Assembly (NCBI GenBank): GCA_036704045.1
Contig: DATNQM010000039.1
Location: 62,001 to 126,000, forward strand
Length of the DNA: 64,000 bases
Direction of reading: 5' to 3'
Origin: Ancylothrix sp036704045
GTDB lineage: Bacteria; Cyanobacteriota; Cyanobacteriia; Cyanobacteriales; Oscillatoriaceae
Of this stretch, positions 34,606 through 44,189 are shown piece after piece; within the stretch, counting starts at the first letter, position 1; each line of letters begins with the position of its first letter. The notes below the pieces were generated by a model that did not search any database, was not told where the DNA came from, and saw only the letters and a program-made list of their open reading frames with translations. A program made the position numbers and the translations under genes.

Positions 34606-37600
34606 TTAACGTTTACCAGTTAGTAGATAAGTAACCATTTGTCCCTTTCCTTTTACATAGATAGGTTCTCGTTTTTTAAACAAATATTTTTGAGATAATC
34701 GCTCATAAGTTACACTACTGACTTGAATGGTGCCAGGGATTCCATGAGACTCCATCCGAGAAGCAATATTGACCGTATCTCCCCACAAATCATAAATAAA
34801 CTTTTTGATACCAATGACACCGGCAATCACCGGCCCAGTATGAATACCACTCCGCATTGTGATACTAAGTCCAGTTTGTTTATTAAAAGCAATTAATTCT
34901 TGCTGCATATCCAAAGCCATATCCGCAATTGCTTCAGCATGATCACTTCGCTGTGTGGGAATACCACCAACTACCATATAAGCATCACCAATAGTTTTAA
35001 TTTTTTCTAAATTATGCTGTTCTGCAAGCCGGTCAAAAGCAGAAAATATTTTATTTAACAAATTAACCAAATCTTTAGGTGGCATTTCTTCAGCAAGTTG
35101 AGTAAACCCAACCAAATCAGCAAATAAAACCGTCACATCTGAAAAACTTTCAGCAATAGTATCTTGCTCTAGTTTTAAACGTTCAGCAATGGCGGCCGGT
35201 AAAATATTTAAAAGCAATCTTTCTGCTTGTTCTTGCTGATATCTCAACGCTTCTTGCATAACTTTGCGCGTAGAAATATCCTCTACAGTACCTTCATAAT
35301 AAAGATTTTGTCCTTGATCATCTTTAACAATCCGAGCATTTTCACTAATCCAAATTACACTGCCATCTCGTCGATAAACTTGAGATTCAAACTGCCAAAC
35401 TGCTCCGCTAGCTTGCATTGCTTCGATAAACTCAAAGCGTCGGTTTTTCTCTACATAAAGCTGTTGATTAATATCTGTTAAATTTTCTATAAGTTCCTTT
35501 GGAGAAGAATAACCATAAAGGCGAGCAAGGGCCAAATTAGCACTGAGATATTTACCTTCAGGTGTTGTTTGAAAAATCCCTTCCACTGCATTTTCAAATA
35601 TCATCCGATATTTTTCTTCAGCTTCCTGCAAAGCTTCTTGGGTTTTTTGTCGTTCTCTCGCTTCCAAACTTAAGGCAACTAAATCAGCAATAGAACAAGC
35701 AAAATTCTGCTCGTCTTGCGTCCAATTTCGAGGTTTACCTCTGTGTTCATGGCAAACAACTCCAACAATTTTACCACCAATACGAATCGGAGCATCTAAC
35801 AACGCTCTTACTTCAAAAGGTGTCATATAAGACGAGCGAAATTCTGCGGTTCTTGGATCAACATAAACATCTTTTACAACCAAAATTCTCTCTTGTTCCA
35901 AAGCCTTAAAATAAGCAGAATAATCTACGGATTTTAATGTATTTCCGCTGGAATGTTTTTTTGTTTTTTGGTCATATAAATCTACACAGGAAAGCACAGA
36001 ATAATCAGAGTTATAAAGCCACACACTAGCACGAGCAATTTCCAAGACTTTGACACCGGCTTCGGTTAAATTTCGGCAATACCCTTGCACATCTCCTTCG
36101 CTTAGACTACGATTTTTGGCAAGATTTACTAGCATTTGATTTTGCCGACGCAAACGCTTTTCACTATCGAGTAAGGCAGCTTCAGCTTTTTTCCGTTCTG
36201 TAATGTCGCGCACCACTGTACAAATAGCTTTTCTTCCTTCATACAAAATAATATGGGCGCTAACTTCGCAAGTTATTAAAGATCCATCTTTGCGTCTATA
36301 TTGACGTTCTCCTATTTGATGATTAGGTTTTTCTAAGACTTTTTGGAGGTTCTGATCAATACTGTCTTTGTTATGTTCAATAATTTCGTATATACTGACT
36401 CCAACCAGGCTATTACTACTATATTTAAGCAAATTTTCTAGGGTTTTATTGGCTTCTATAATTTTTTTTGTATCAACATCAAATAAAAATATACCTTCAG
36501 AAGATTGCTCAACAACAGCACGATATCTCTCTTCAGTTTCGCGTCTTTCTTTTTGAGAATTTTCTAAGGCTGAGAGCATTTCATTAATTGTTTTTGCCAA
36601 ACTAGATAGCTCATCATTACCTTTGATTGGCAACCTCATCGATAAATCTTTTCTCTTGCCTATACGAGTAACATCTGCACTTACATCGGCTAGTTTTGAA
36701 AGTACCAAACGCTCTAATAAAATGACCGTACAGCCACCAAAACAAAATCCAACTAATAGTAGCGAAGACCCTAAATATTTTTGACTAATTTCACCTTGTT
36801 TATAAATTTCTCTAGGTAAATCTACTCGTAAAATTAAGGCAGGTTCTCCATAAATATCTTTCAGCAAGGTATAACCGGCAATCATTTGCTCATTCACCGG
36901 CCTCACTAAAATTGGAGTAAATTTTTGATTATTATCAATTGGTAAAGTCTGATTTTTAAAAAGCCTATTTAACTCTTTTTTATGAGAAATTTCTTCTTTA
37001 ACTAACTGTTCTTTAATTTTAACAATTTCCGGTGAAATTTGCGTATTATTTAAACTATAAATATCCAGAGATAATCTAGTAATTCTTCGTAATCTTTCAA
37101 CTTGAGTTTCATTAAGATAACGTCCAAAAATTAACGTACCTTCAATAGGGCCCACTCCTTTACTCGTAACAATGGGTTGAGAAGTAATTATCATAGGGCC
37201 ATTGGCCAACATCAAAATTCCATCGTGCCGACTCGATGGTTTATCGTGTTGTAAAAGCAAATTATTTAAAGAAATATAAGGCTTAAAATCATCAGGAACA
37301 GGTTGCAATTCTTTGTTAGTAAGGTCTACACTGGTGCCAAACACTAAGTTACCTGATAAATTTATAAACAAAACTAAATTTATTCGCAAATTAGCAAGTT
37401 GTTCTGCTACTAAATTTGATTCAATATATGCCTTGTTTGGTTTTTTGATAAACTCATAAGTATCATCCCAAGCTGACCAATCATCAAAGCGAATACTAAA
37501 ATCTTCGGTAGTTTGAACAAAAATATTTAAAACTCCTTCCACCGTTTGACGAGTGTTTTTTATCTCAGCTTGTTTCAGACTTCTTATTAAAATAAAATAG

Positions 37601-37677
37601 GATGTAGCAAACAAAACACCCACCAAACTGACCAAGGTTAAGCTAACAATTAATAGTGTTTTTGTTCGCAACTTCAT
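34606..37677 (-). CDS. Transmembrane adenylate cyclase with CHASE4-like sensor, HAMP, PAS and GAF
   Basis: 1023 residues. TM ~8-30, a periplasmic CHASE4-like domain ~45-285 (SIRFDDWSAWDDTYEFI is its hallmark), TM ~300-322, HAMP ~322-372, PAS ~385-505, GAF ~510-680, PAS ~690-810 and a class III cyclase domain ~830-1020. Catalytic motifs VLFADLVGFT, IKTIGDAYM and FIYDLWGDTVNIASRME are intact. First gene of the array, with a 601-bp divergent promoter region to alr. The GAF and second PAS are nearly the same as in the DAHL cyclase, pointing to duplication followed by sensor swapping. Confidence 0.93.
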   Translation of the reverse strand: MKLRTKTLLIVSLTLVSLVGVLFATSYFILIRSLKQAEIKNTRQTVEGVLNIFVQTTEDFSIRFDDWSAWDDTYEFIKKPNKAYIESNLVAEQLANLRINLVLFINLSGNLVFGTSVDLTNKELQPVPDDFKPYISLNNLLLQHDKPSSRHDGILMLANGPMIITSQPIVTSKGVGPIEGTLIFGRYLNETQVERLRRITRLSLDIYSLNNTQISPEIVKIKEQLVKEEISHKKELNRLFKNQTLPIDNNQKFTPILVRPVNEQMIAGYTLLKDIYGEPALILRVDLPREIYKQGEISQKYLGSSLLLVGFCFGGCTVILLERLVLSKLADVSADVTRIGKRKDLSMRLPIKGNDELSSLAKTINEMLSALENSQKERRETEERYRAVVEQSSEGIFLFDVDTKKIIEANKTLENLLKYSSNSLVGVSIYEIIEHNKDSIDQNLQKVLEKPNHQIGERQYRRKDGSLITCEVSAHIILYEGRKAICTVVRDITERKKAEAALLDSEKRLRRQNQMLVNLAKNRSLSEGDVQGYCRNLTEAGVKVLEIARASVWLYNSDYSVLSCVDLYDQKTKKHSSGNTLKSVDYSAYFKALEQERILVVKDVYVDPRTAEFRSSYMTPFEVRALLDAPIRIGGKIVGVVCHEHRGKPRNWTQDEQNFACSIADLVALSLEARERQKTQEALQEAEEKYRMIFENAVEGIFQTTPEGKYLSANLALARLYGYSSPKELIENLTDINQQLYVEKNRRFEFIEAMQASGAVWQFESQVYRRDGSVIWISENARIVKDDQGQNLYYEGTVEDISTRKVMQEALRYQQEQAERLLLNILPAAIAERLKLEQDTIAESFSDVTVLFADLVGFTQLAEEMPPKDLVNLLNKIFSAFDRLAEQHNLEKIKTIGDAYMVVGGIPTQRSDHAEAIADMALDMQQELIAFNKQTGLSITMRSGIHTGPVIAGVIGIKKFIYDLWGDTVNIASRMESHGIPGTIQVSSVTYERLSQKYLFKKREPIYVKGKGQMVTYLLTGKR

Positions 37678-38278
37678 GCAATTATTATTCCTTTATCAAA
37701 AAAATAAAAAATTAATAACACCCTTATTATCGGCTACAGGTTGATAACAAAAAATTCAAATTCATTTTCCCAGGAAATTTTAAATTTTAAAATTCCTCAG
37801 AAACTTTCAAGAAAAAATCTTAGATTTTGCAATTTCTGGGCGAAAAAATGTTTATTTAAATTTAGATACAGCCTTTTAACGCCCTTTCTTTGGTGTTTTG
37901 TTCTTAATCAAACGACATATTAAATTGCGTTTTTACTTTTTTCAACAAACAAATTAAAAATCAGAAAGGGTATTATGACTCCCCGTATTTTAATGGCAAT
38001 TTAAAAGTTAAAATCTAAAATTTACAACTGTGCAACTCCTCCCTTGTATTCTTGTGTTTGTCCCTTAAAACCTATCCTAACCTAAGTTATTCACTGGCAA
38101 TACTATCTTTTACGAGCAACCGAACTCTACTTTTTTACCAAAACAACAATCAGCGTTAGAAGACAGCAAAAGACTTTTGTTGATAGCTTGTCTGAAACTA
38201 TAACTCTTTCATAGAATTACCAGAAATCTCGAATAGTTTTATAGTGCTAATTGGTGTGAGTGAAATAGGAGCAAAAAA
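37678..38278. other. 601-bp divergent intergenic region between the cyclase array and alr
   Basis: No gene seen; very AT-rich. It should hold the promoter of the four-gene cyclase/peroxidase array (minus) and that of alr (plus). I found no clear Crp-type TGTGA-N6-TCACA palindrome. Confidence 0.5.
38267..38271 (+). promoter_or_regulatory. Ribosome-binding site of alr
   Basis: AGGAG, 7 nt before the ATG at 38279. It fixes the alanine racemase start. Confidence 0.6.
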
Positions 38279-39490
38279 ATGCTGAGTTGGGAGCAAAGTC
38301 CAAGTTTAGCATCAATGCGCTGTGAGCGGGCCTGGGTAGAAATTAGCTTGCCCGCTCTTGCAGAAAACGTGCGGTACTTAAAAAAATTACTTTCTCCAAA
38401 AACTGACCTAATGGCAGTCATTAAAGCCGATGCTTACGGGCATGGAGCCGTGCAAGTAGCGCAAATAGTTCTCAATGCCGGGGCCGACTGGTTAGGAGTC
38501 GCCACCATCCCAGAGGGAATTGAACTACGCGAAAGCGGCATTACAGCGCCGGTCTTAGTTTTGGGGGCCACCAATACCCCCGAACAAGTACGGACGCTTG
38601 TTCGGTGGCAATTACAACCCACCCTATGCACTCCTCAGCAGGCTTTGATATTTTCAGAAACCTTACAATCTTTATCTTTTGCCAATGGCAAAGAAATAAC
38701 GTTGCCGGTGCATATCAAACTTGATACCGGAATGTCGCGCCTGGGTTCTCCTTGGCAGGAAGCCACCGAATTTGTACAGTGCGTCTCTGCTTGTCCTAAC
38801 TTAAAAATTGCTAGTATCTATTCGCATTTTGCTACCGCAGATAGTCCAGATACTACTATTATGTCCCAACAATATGCGCGCTTTGAAAAATCAATTTCTG
38901 CCCTTCGTTACGCCGGGTTACCGATACCAAAACTGCATTTATCCAATTCCGCAGCCGCATTGACAAATTCTCATTTGCACTACGATATGGTGCGAATAGG
39001 ATTAGCTATTTATGGGCTATATCCAGCCCCCCATTTAAAGCCGGTTGTAGAATTAAAACCGGTCATGCAAATTAAAGCACGAATTACTCAAATCAAAACC
39101 CTCCAACCCGGTACCGGCGTCAGTTATGGGCATCAATTTATTACCAGTCAGCCCATGCGTTTAGCCGTCGTTGGCATTGGCTATGCAGATGGTATTCCTC
39201 GCAATCTTTCCAATAAAATGAAAGTCTTGTTGCGCGGTGAATGGGTGTCACAAATTGGTGCAATTACAATGGATCAATTGATGCTAGATGTCACAGCAAT
39301 TCCTGACTTACAAGTTGGCGAAGTTGTTACTTTGTTAGGAACCGAAGGAAAACACCAAATTACTGCGGAAGATTGGGCAACAATGCTTGGCACAATTTCT
39401 TGGGAAATTCTCTGTAGTTTTAAACACCGGCTTCCCCGCGTCCCGGTAGGTCAACCCTTTGAAATTCAACAACAGCCAGCACAACCTTGA
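38279..39490 (+). CDS. alr: Alanine racemase
   Basis: PLP enzyme that interconverts L- and D-alanine for peptidoglycan. PLP lysine at K49 in MAVIKADAYGHGAVQVA. The second catalytic base, Tyr, is in GTGVSYGHQF near residue 280. Family blocks IKLDTGMSRLG, LHLSNSAA, MVRIGLAIYGLYP and VGIGYADGIPR are present. Length 403 is slightly long for the family (~370-390) because of a short N-terminal extension. The start is supported by AGGAG. Confidence 0.96.
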   Translation: MLSWEQSPSLASMRCERAWVEISLPALAENVRYLKKLLSPKTDLMAVIKADAYGHGAVQVAQIVLNAGADWLGVATIPEGIELRESGITAPVLVLGATNTPEQVRTLVRWQLQPTLCTPQQALIFSETLQSLSFANGKEITLPVHIKLDTGMSRLGSPWQEATEFVQCVSACPNLKIASIYSHFATADSPDTTIMSQQYARFEKSISALRYAGLPIPKLHLSNSAAALTNSHLHYDMVRIGLAIYGLYPAPHLKPVVELKPVMQIKARITQIKTLQPGTGVSYGHQFITSQPMRLAVVGIGYADGIPRNLSNKMKVLLRGEWVSQIGAITMDQLMLDVTAIPDLQVGEVVTLLGTEGKHQITAEDWATMLGTISWEILCSFKHRLPRVPVGQPFEIQQQPAQP

Positions 39491-39594
39491 AACTTTAGAT
39501 TTTAGATTTTAGATTTATTCTGGGAAACTTTGTGGCATACTAAAAACATCTCAAACATCTTTTCTTAGAAATTAAAACTAAAATCTAAAATCCA

Positions 39595-40455
39595 ATGATC
39601 ACCCTTTATTATTTTTTAAACCCACTCCTCCAAGTACCGGCAGGAAATACCGATTTACGGAATTACGTTAATGTTTTGCAAGCAGTAGAAGTCTGGAAGA
39701 AATTTTTAGACTTATTGTTTTCTATTATTCCCCAACTACTTTGGGCATTAGGAATTGTACTCCTAACAAGAGTAGCAATTAATATTATTAGCCGTACCAT
39801 GCGGAGGGTACTAAATCGGACTGAACCTACCCTAAGAAAATTTGTAATTCAAGCCGCAGAAATTTTAACAATGGTAGTAGGAGGAGTTGCGGCCTTAAAT
39901 GCAGTTGGAATTCAAGCCACAAGTTTAGTCGCAGTGGTAGGCGCGGCCGGTTTAGCCATTGGTTTAGCTTGGCAAAATACCCTCTCTCATTTTGCAGCCG
40001 GAGTAATGTTAATTAGTTTAAGACCCTTTGAAGTAGGCGATTATATTGAAGGCGGAGGCGTGGCCGGTGTAGTTGATGCAATTGGTATTTTTTCCACCAC
40101 CCTCTTAACAGCAGATAATGTCAAAATTACCGTACCTAATGCTCAGCTTTTTAATGGAACATTAAAGAATACAACAGCCATGAGAACACGACGGGTAGAT
40201 ATTGATGTAAACATTGGAGAACGACCCATTTCTACAACAATTTCTCATTTACTGGTTTTGGTTGAGTCTCACCCTTTAGTTTTTTCCGAACCCCATCCAA
40301 CCGCTGTAGTCACTTCCATTGCATCCGGTACTCTTTTATCCGTCCGTCCCTGGTGTGCTTCTAAAGATTATGAACAAGTAAAATCTCAAGTCCAGCTAAT
40401 TATTAAAGAAGCCTTACAAGATGACCCGGAACCCCAGAAAAAAGATATTATTTAA
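39595..40455 (+). CDS. MscS-family mechanosensitive ion channel
   Basis: 286 residues. Two or three N-terminal helices, then the pore-lining helix with GVAALNAVGIQATSLVAVVG and GAAGLAIGLAWQNTLSHFAAG, followed by the beta domain marker RPFEVGDYIEGGGVAGVVD and VPNAQLFNGTLKN. This matches small-conductance mechanosensitive channels, which release solutes on hypo-osmotic shock. Inner membrane. It follows alr by ~100 bp on the same strand and may be expressed with it. Confidence 0.93.
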   Translation: MITLYYFLNPLLQVPAGNTDLRNYVNVLQAVEVWKKFLDLLFSIIPQLLWALGIVLLTRVAINIISRTMRRVLNRTEPTLRKFVIQAAEILTMVVGGVAALNAVGIQATSLVAVVGAAGLAIGLAWQNTLSHFAAGVMLISLRPFEVGDYIEGGGVAGVVDAIGIFSTTLLTADNVKITVPNAQLFNGTLKNTTAMRTRRVDIDVNIGERPISTTISHLLVLVESHPLVFSEPHPTAVVTSIASGTLLSVRPWCASKDYEQVKSQVQLIIKEALQDDPEPQKKDII

Positions 40456-40670
40456 AATAACCATCATACAACACAAGCAGTCGGGTGCTTTTATATTCCT
40501 ATTAATTGAGTCAAAGTTTTGCTCAATATTTAAGGTTTTTCGAGATTTTACGAACCCATCAAAACTAGCAGCACTCTGTAGAATTTGAGTTTTAATCCGA
40601 TCCCAATTCCCCAAACTAAAAACTTAAACTAACTTGTAATTTTTTCGGGAATTATAAACCCCTAAAAGCC

Positions 40671-42548
40671 ATGAAAGCTATCAAAAATCTTACCAAATTT
40701 CAAACCCGCCTCATTACTTTACTTGCCGTTAGTACCCTAATACCTGTTTTAATTTTAGGCTGGTATAGTATTTCGGTAGCAACCAATGCGATTACAGATT
40801 TATCCTTACAAATTATAGACAAAGAAACATCAAAAACCGCCGAAAGAATTGATAACTTCTTAGAAAATATTAGCCAAGATATTTTATTTTTAAGAGGAAT
40901 GCCTCCCGTATCAGGAATCATCCGCGCTAGAGAAAATGGCGGTGTTGATCCACAAGATAAATCGTCTTATATTCAATGGGTCAATCGATTAAACCAAATC
41001 TTTTTATCCTTGATGGAAAGCCGGCCACAGTATTCCCAGGTTCGTTATATAGATGAAGAAGGAAAGGAAAGAGTGCGGCTAAATTCTAATAAACAAAACA
41101 TCGAAATTGTGCCGCAAAACGAAATGCAAAATAAAGCAAAAAGCGATTATTTTATCGAGACGATGAAGCTAAAATTAGGAGAAGTTTATGTATCCCAGGT
41201 AAATTTAAACCGAGAACAAGATAAAATAGAAATTCCTTATCATCCCGTTCTTCGAGTCAGTACACCAATTTATAGCAGCAAAGGAAATAGACGAGGCATT
41301 TTAATTGTTAATGTTGATGCCAATTATTTTTTAGACATAAAAACCGAAGATACAAAAAACAAAACAACTTTTTTTGTCATCAACCAAGATGGTTATTACC
41401 TCTCCCATCCTGACCAGGAAAAAACCTTTGGCTTCGACCTAAATAAAAACTATAATATAACCCAAGATTATCCCGAAAAAATTTCAACCCAATTGCTATC
41501 AGGAGAAAAAGGATTAATAACAGAAGACAGCAATCAATTATTAAGTTATTACACACTTTATCCCAACAAAAACAATAAAGTTCATCCCCTCATATTTATA
41601 TCGGAACTACAAAAAAATGAAGTATTCGCATCCATTGGACAATTAAGAACAGCAGCCACCAGCGTCACGGTTTTAACATTAATTGTAGTTTTGCTCGTCG
41701 GAACTTTTTTAATCAAAAATTTATTAGGCTTAATTCAACAATTAACCGCCGTAGTTTCATCCTTTTCTCTACAACTTCTTTCCACTTTAGAAGAACAAGA
41801 ACGTTTATCTTCTCAGCAGTCTGTTTCAGTACAAGAAACAACTGTAACAATGGATGAATTGACAACTTCATCACAACAATCAGCACTACAAGCAGAAGCA
41901 GCAGCAGCCGGTGCACGTTTAGCCCTTGATCGAGTAGCAGACGGAAATCAAGCAGTCCAAGAAAGTTTAGAAGAAATGGAAAGATTAAAAATAAAAGTTG
42001 AAGCAATTTCCGAAGAAATAGGTCATTTGAGTGAGCAAACCCGTCAAATTGGCAACATTTCCAAATTAGTTAGCAGCTTAGCAAATCAAACAAATATGTT
42101 AGCACTAAATGCCGCCGTTGAAGCCGTCCGAGCCGGCGACTATGGCAAAGAATTTGCAGTAGTAGCAAAAGAAATACGCACCTTAGCAGATCAAAGTAAA
42201 AAATCGGCTGAAAGTATTAACAACTTAGTCACAAATCTACAACAAGCCATTGAATCAACAGTAGAAGTCAGCAATGAAGGAACAAACAATGTAGAGTCTA
42301 GCGTAAAAATTGTTAAAAAAACCGCAGAAGCCTTTAAATCCCTGTCAGGAGGAATGAACAAAATTGTCGAAAACAGTCAGCAAATTGCCGGAAATGCAAA
42401 ACAACAAGCCCTCGCCATTCAGCAAGTTCTTGACGCTATGAACGCCATTAATAGAGGTGCCGCAGAATCCGCTTCTGGTATCCGTCAAACCAAAGCCGGT
42501 ACTCAACAACTAACCCAAGCCGCTATGCGTTTAAAAGCCGTAATTTAA
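40671..42548 (+). CDS. Methyl-accepting chemotaxis protein with dCache-like sensor, no obvious HAMP
   Basis: 625 residues. TM ~15-37, periplasmic dCache-like sensor ~40-320 (VNVDANYFLDI; TFFVINQDGYYLSHPDQ), TM ~325-348, then a long coiled-coil signalling domain. The signalling tip reads NMLALNAAVEAVRAGDYGKE and FAVVAKEIRTLADQSKKSAE, as in chemoreceptors. Gln/Glu-rich methylation helices flank it. The segment after TM2 (LLGLIQQLTAVVSSFSLQLL) does not read as a standard HAMP. No che genes are adjacent. In filamentous cyanobacteria such receptors steer gliding or phototaxis; ligand unknown. Confidence 0.92.
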   Translation: MKAIKNLTKFQTRLITLLAVSTLIPVLILGWYSISVATNAITDLSLQIIDKETSKTAERIDNFLENISQDILFLRGMPPVSGIIRARENGGVDPQDKSSYIQWVNRLNQIFLSLMESRPQYSQVRYIDEEGKERVRLNSNKQNIEIVPQNEMQNKAKSDYFIETMKLKLGEVYVSQVNLNREQDKIEIPYHPVLRVSTPIYSSKGNRRGILIVNVDANYFLDIKTEDTKNKTTFFVINQDGYYLSHPDQEKTFGFDLNKNYNITQDYPEKISTQLLSGEKGLITEDSNQLLSYYTLYPNKNNKVHPLIFISELQKNEVFASIGQLRTAATSVTVLTLIVVLLVGTFLIKNLLGLIQQLTAVVSSFSLQLLSTLEEQERLSSQQSVSVQETTVTMDELTTSSQQSALQAEAAAAGARLALDRVADGNQAVQESLEEMERLKIKVEAISEEIGHLSEQTRQIGNISKLVSSLANQTNMLALNAAVEAVRAGDYGKEFAVVAKEIRTLADQSKKSAESINNLVTNLQQAIESTVEVSNEGTNNVESSVKIVKKTAEAFKSLSGGMNKIVENSQQIAGNAKQQALAIQQVLDAMNAINRGAAESASGIRQTKAGTQQLTQAAMRLKAVI

Positions 42549-42831
42549 AACAAAATTATGTTTCTTTTATCACCCTTAAGCATCAAATAAAAATCTGTTT
42601 CGTCAATTGCTTTTTCTAATTGCAACCTTACTCAATTGGGCTAAAACCTAAATAACCTTCCATCATTCCTCCAATCCCCTCCTACAAACGACTCTGCCCA
42701 TCAAAAATCCTGCCATCGCCCCAACTCCCATCCTTTTCAAGCCTGGCATTGGCCAAAAAATACCCAAAAAAAATTTTGCATTTTTTGTGACAACCACAAA
42801 AAGTTGTGCTACTATCATTAATTGTGAGCAC

Positions 42832-42923
42832 GGAGAGGTGGCTGAGTGGTCGAAAGCGGCAGATTGCTAATCTGTTGTACGGTACGAAAGGCCGTACCGA
42901 GGGTTCGAATCCCTCCCTCTCCG
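42832..42923 (+). tRNA. tRNA-Ser (anticodon GCU)
   Basis: The 92-nt sequence folds as a class II tRNA. Acceptor GGAGAGG (42832-42838) pairs with CCTCTCC (42916-42922), with discriminator G. The anticodon stem is GCAGA/TCTGT with loop TTGCTAA, giving anticodon GCT (42866-42868), which reads AGC/AGU serine codons. A long variable arm (ACGGTACGAAAGGCCGTACC) is typical of tRNA-Ser. The T-arm is GAGGGTTCGAATCCCTC. CCA is not encoded. Confidence 0.96.
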
Positions 42924-43094
42924 TCCCCCATCCCCAAAAACCCCCAAAAGACAACCCTGTAAGCCCCCCCTTACAGGGTTGTCTTGTTATTAGCCCAAAA
43001 TAAACCTTTCACCTATGGGGGTAACTGCTGCTACTAGAAAAACCAAACCCCAATCGCACCTTCAAAAAAGCAACCAGTAGCAGAGTTAAATTTT

Positions 43095-44030
43095 TCACAA
43101 ATTAACAATCGCCTCAGCCACCCGACTTGAAACAAAAGGTAAAATCGCCTCATTCTTGCTATGGGCCTTACCCTCCGTAAACACAACCAACAAATAAGGC
43201 CGTACCTCTGGCAACTCTATATAAGCCGCATCATGGCGGACTTGACTTGTCAGGCCAGCCTTCGACCAAAATCGAGTATTTTGAGGCACACCGGCCCCCA
43301 AAAACCCCGTCACCTGATTATCAGGATCATCAGCCAACTCCGCAGGATCAAGCGAACGCCGCATCAACTCCATCATCGCCTGGGAACGCCCCGAAGAAAC
43401 CGCCACCCCCCCAACAATACTGTGAAGCAACCGCGCCGAAGCATCAGTCGTTAACATATTGCGGTTTTCCATCATTTCCCCTAAAAACATTCTCTCCCGA
43501 CCATAGGGGCCATCACACCAAGTTTTTTGGTTCATATTCACCGCACCCAACTCTGGCCAACCAAGCGACTGAAAATAACGATTAATAATATTCCGTTGCT
43601 GCTTCCAAGTTTCAAAGGGCCCCTTCGACAACTCTGGGCCACTCGTCGTGCCGGTCAACACATCTACCACCAAACTTGTCGCATCATTACTAGAATCGAC
43701 AATCATATCCCGCATCGCCCTTTCCAACTCGCGGGAAGTGTGCAACATCCCCTTTTCTAACCATTCATGCACCGCCACCAAATAAAATAACTTCACAATA
43801 CTGGCCGGATAAATACGTTCACCCCCCCGATAAGAAACCCCCCGCACAGGATGATTCCAAAACGCATCAGGACTCAACGCACCCCCCGTATTCACAGGTG
43901 CCGGTGGATCATAAACCACCCACGTCACCGCAATTTGGTTTTTCGTCAAACTCGGAAACTCGTGCCAAGTAGCCTCTAAAATTTCGCTTACGAGCTTTTC
44001 GAGTTGTTCATCATTACGAAAAAAAGTCAT
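43095..44030 (-). CDS. Class A beta-lactamase-like serine hydrolase
   Basis: 311 residues. The serine-hydrolase tetrad YPASIVKLFYLV has the S-x-x-K motif at S77-K80. The second motif is within DSSNDATSLVVD (S-x-N type) and the third is WSKAGLTSQ in place of KTG. Overall organisation fits the beta-lactamase/penicillin-interactive group. No signal peptide is seen, which is unusual for a beta-lactamase and suggests a cytosolic or unconventional enzyme rather than drug resistance. An esterase or peptidase role is possible. It is divergent from the NlpC/P60 gene. Confidence 0.82.
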   Translation of the reverse strand: MTFFRNDEQLEKLVSEILEATWHEFPSLTKNQIAVTWVVYDPPAPVNTGGALSPDAFWNHPVRGVSYRGGERIYPASIVKLFYLVAVHEWLEKGMLHTSRELERAMRDMIVDSSNDATSLVVDVLTGTTSGPELSKGPFETWKQQRNIINRYFQSLGWPELGAVNMNQKTWCDGPYGRERMFLGEMMENRNMLTTDASARLLHSIVGGVAVSSGRSQAMMELMRRSLDPAELADDPDNQVTGFLGAGVPQNTRFWSKAGLTSQVRHDAAYIELPEVRPYLLVVFTEGKAHSKNEAILPFVSSRVAEAIVNL

Positions 44031-44189
44031 AATTTCTCAGGGGTCATTTGTCAGTAGCTATCCTATTTTAGAAAAATATTGCAACAGAACCTCACCCACC
44101 AAATTATCTCCAGCCCATAAACAAAAAAATTTTCCTTTCCTCCCAAAATCTTAACTGTAAAATTTCCCTTCAAAAATCCACTAAATTCT

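Noticed and set aside
37678..38278. Cyclic-AMP receptor protein site upstream of the cyclase array
   Set aside because: No TGTGA-N6-TCACA-like palindrome was found by eye. A single TGTGAG half near 38255 is not enough.
43095..44030. Annotation as an antibiotic-resistance beta-lactamase
   Set aside because: No signal peptide, and KAG in place of KTG. Only the fold class is supported.
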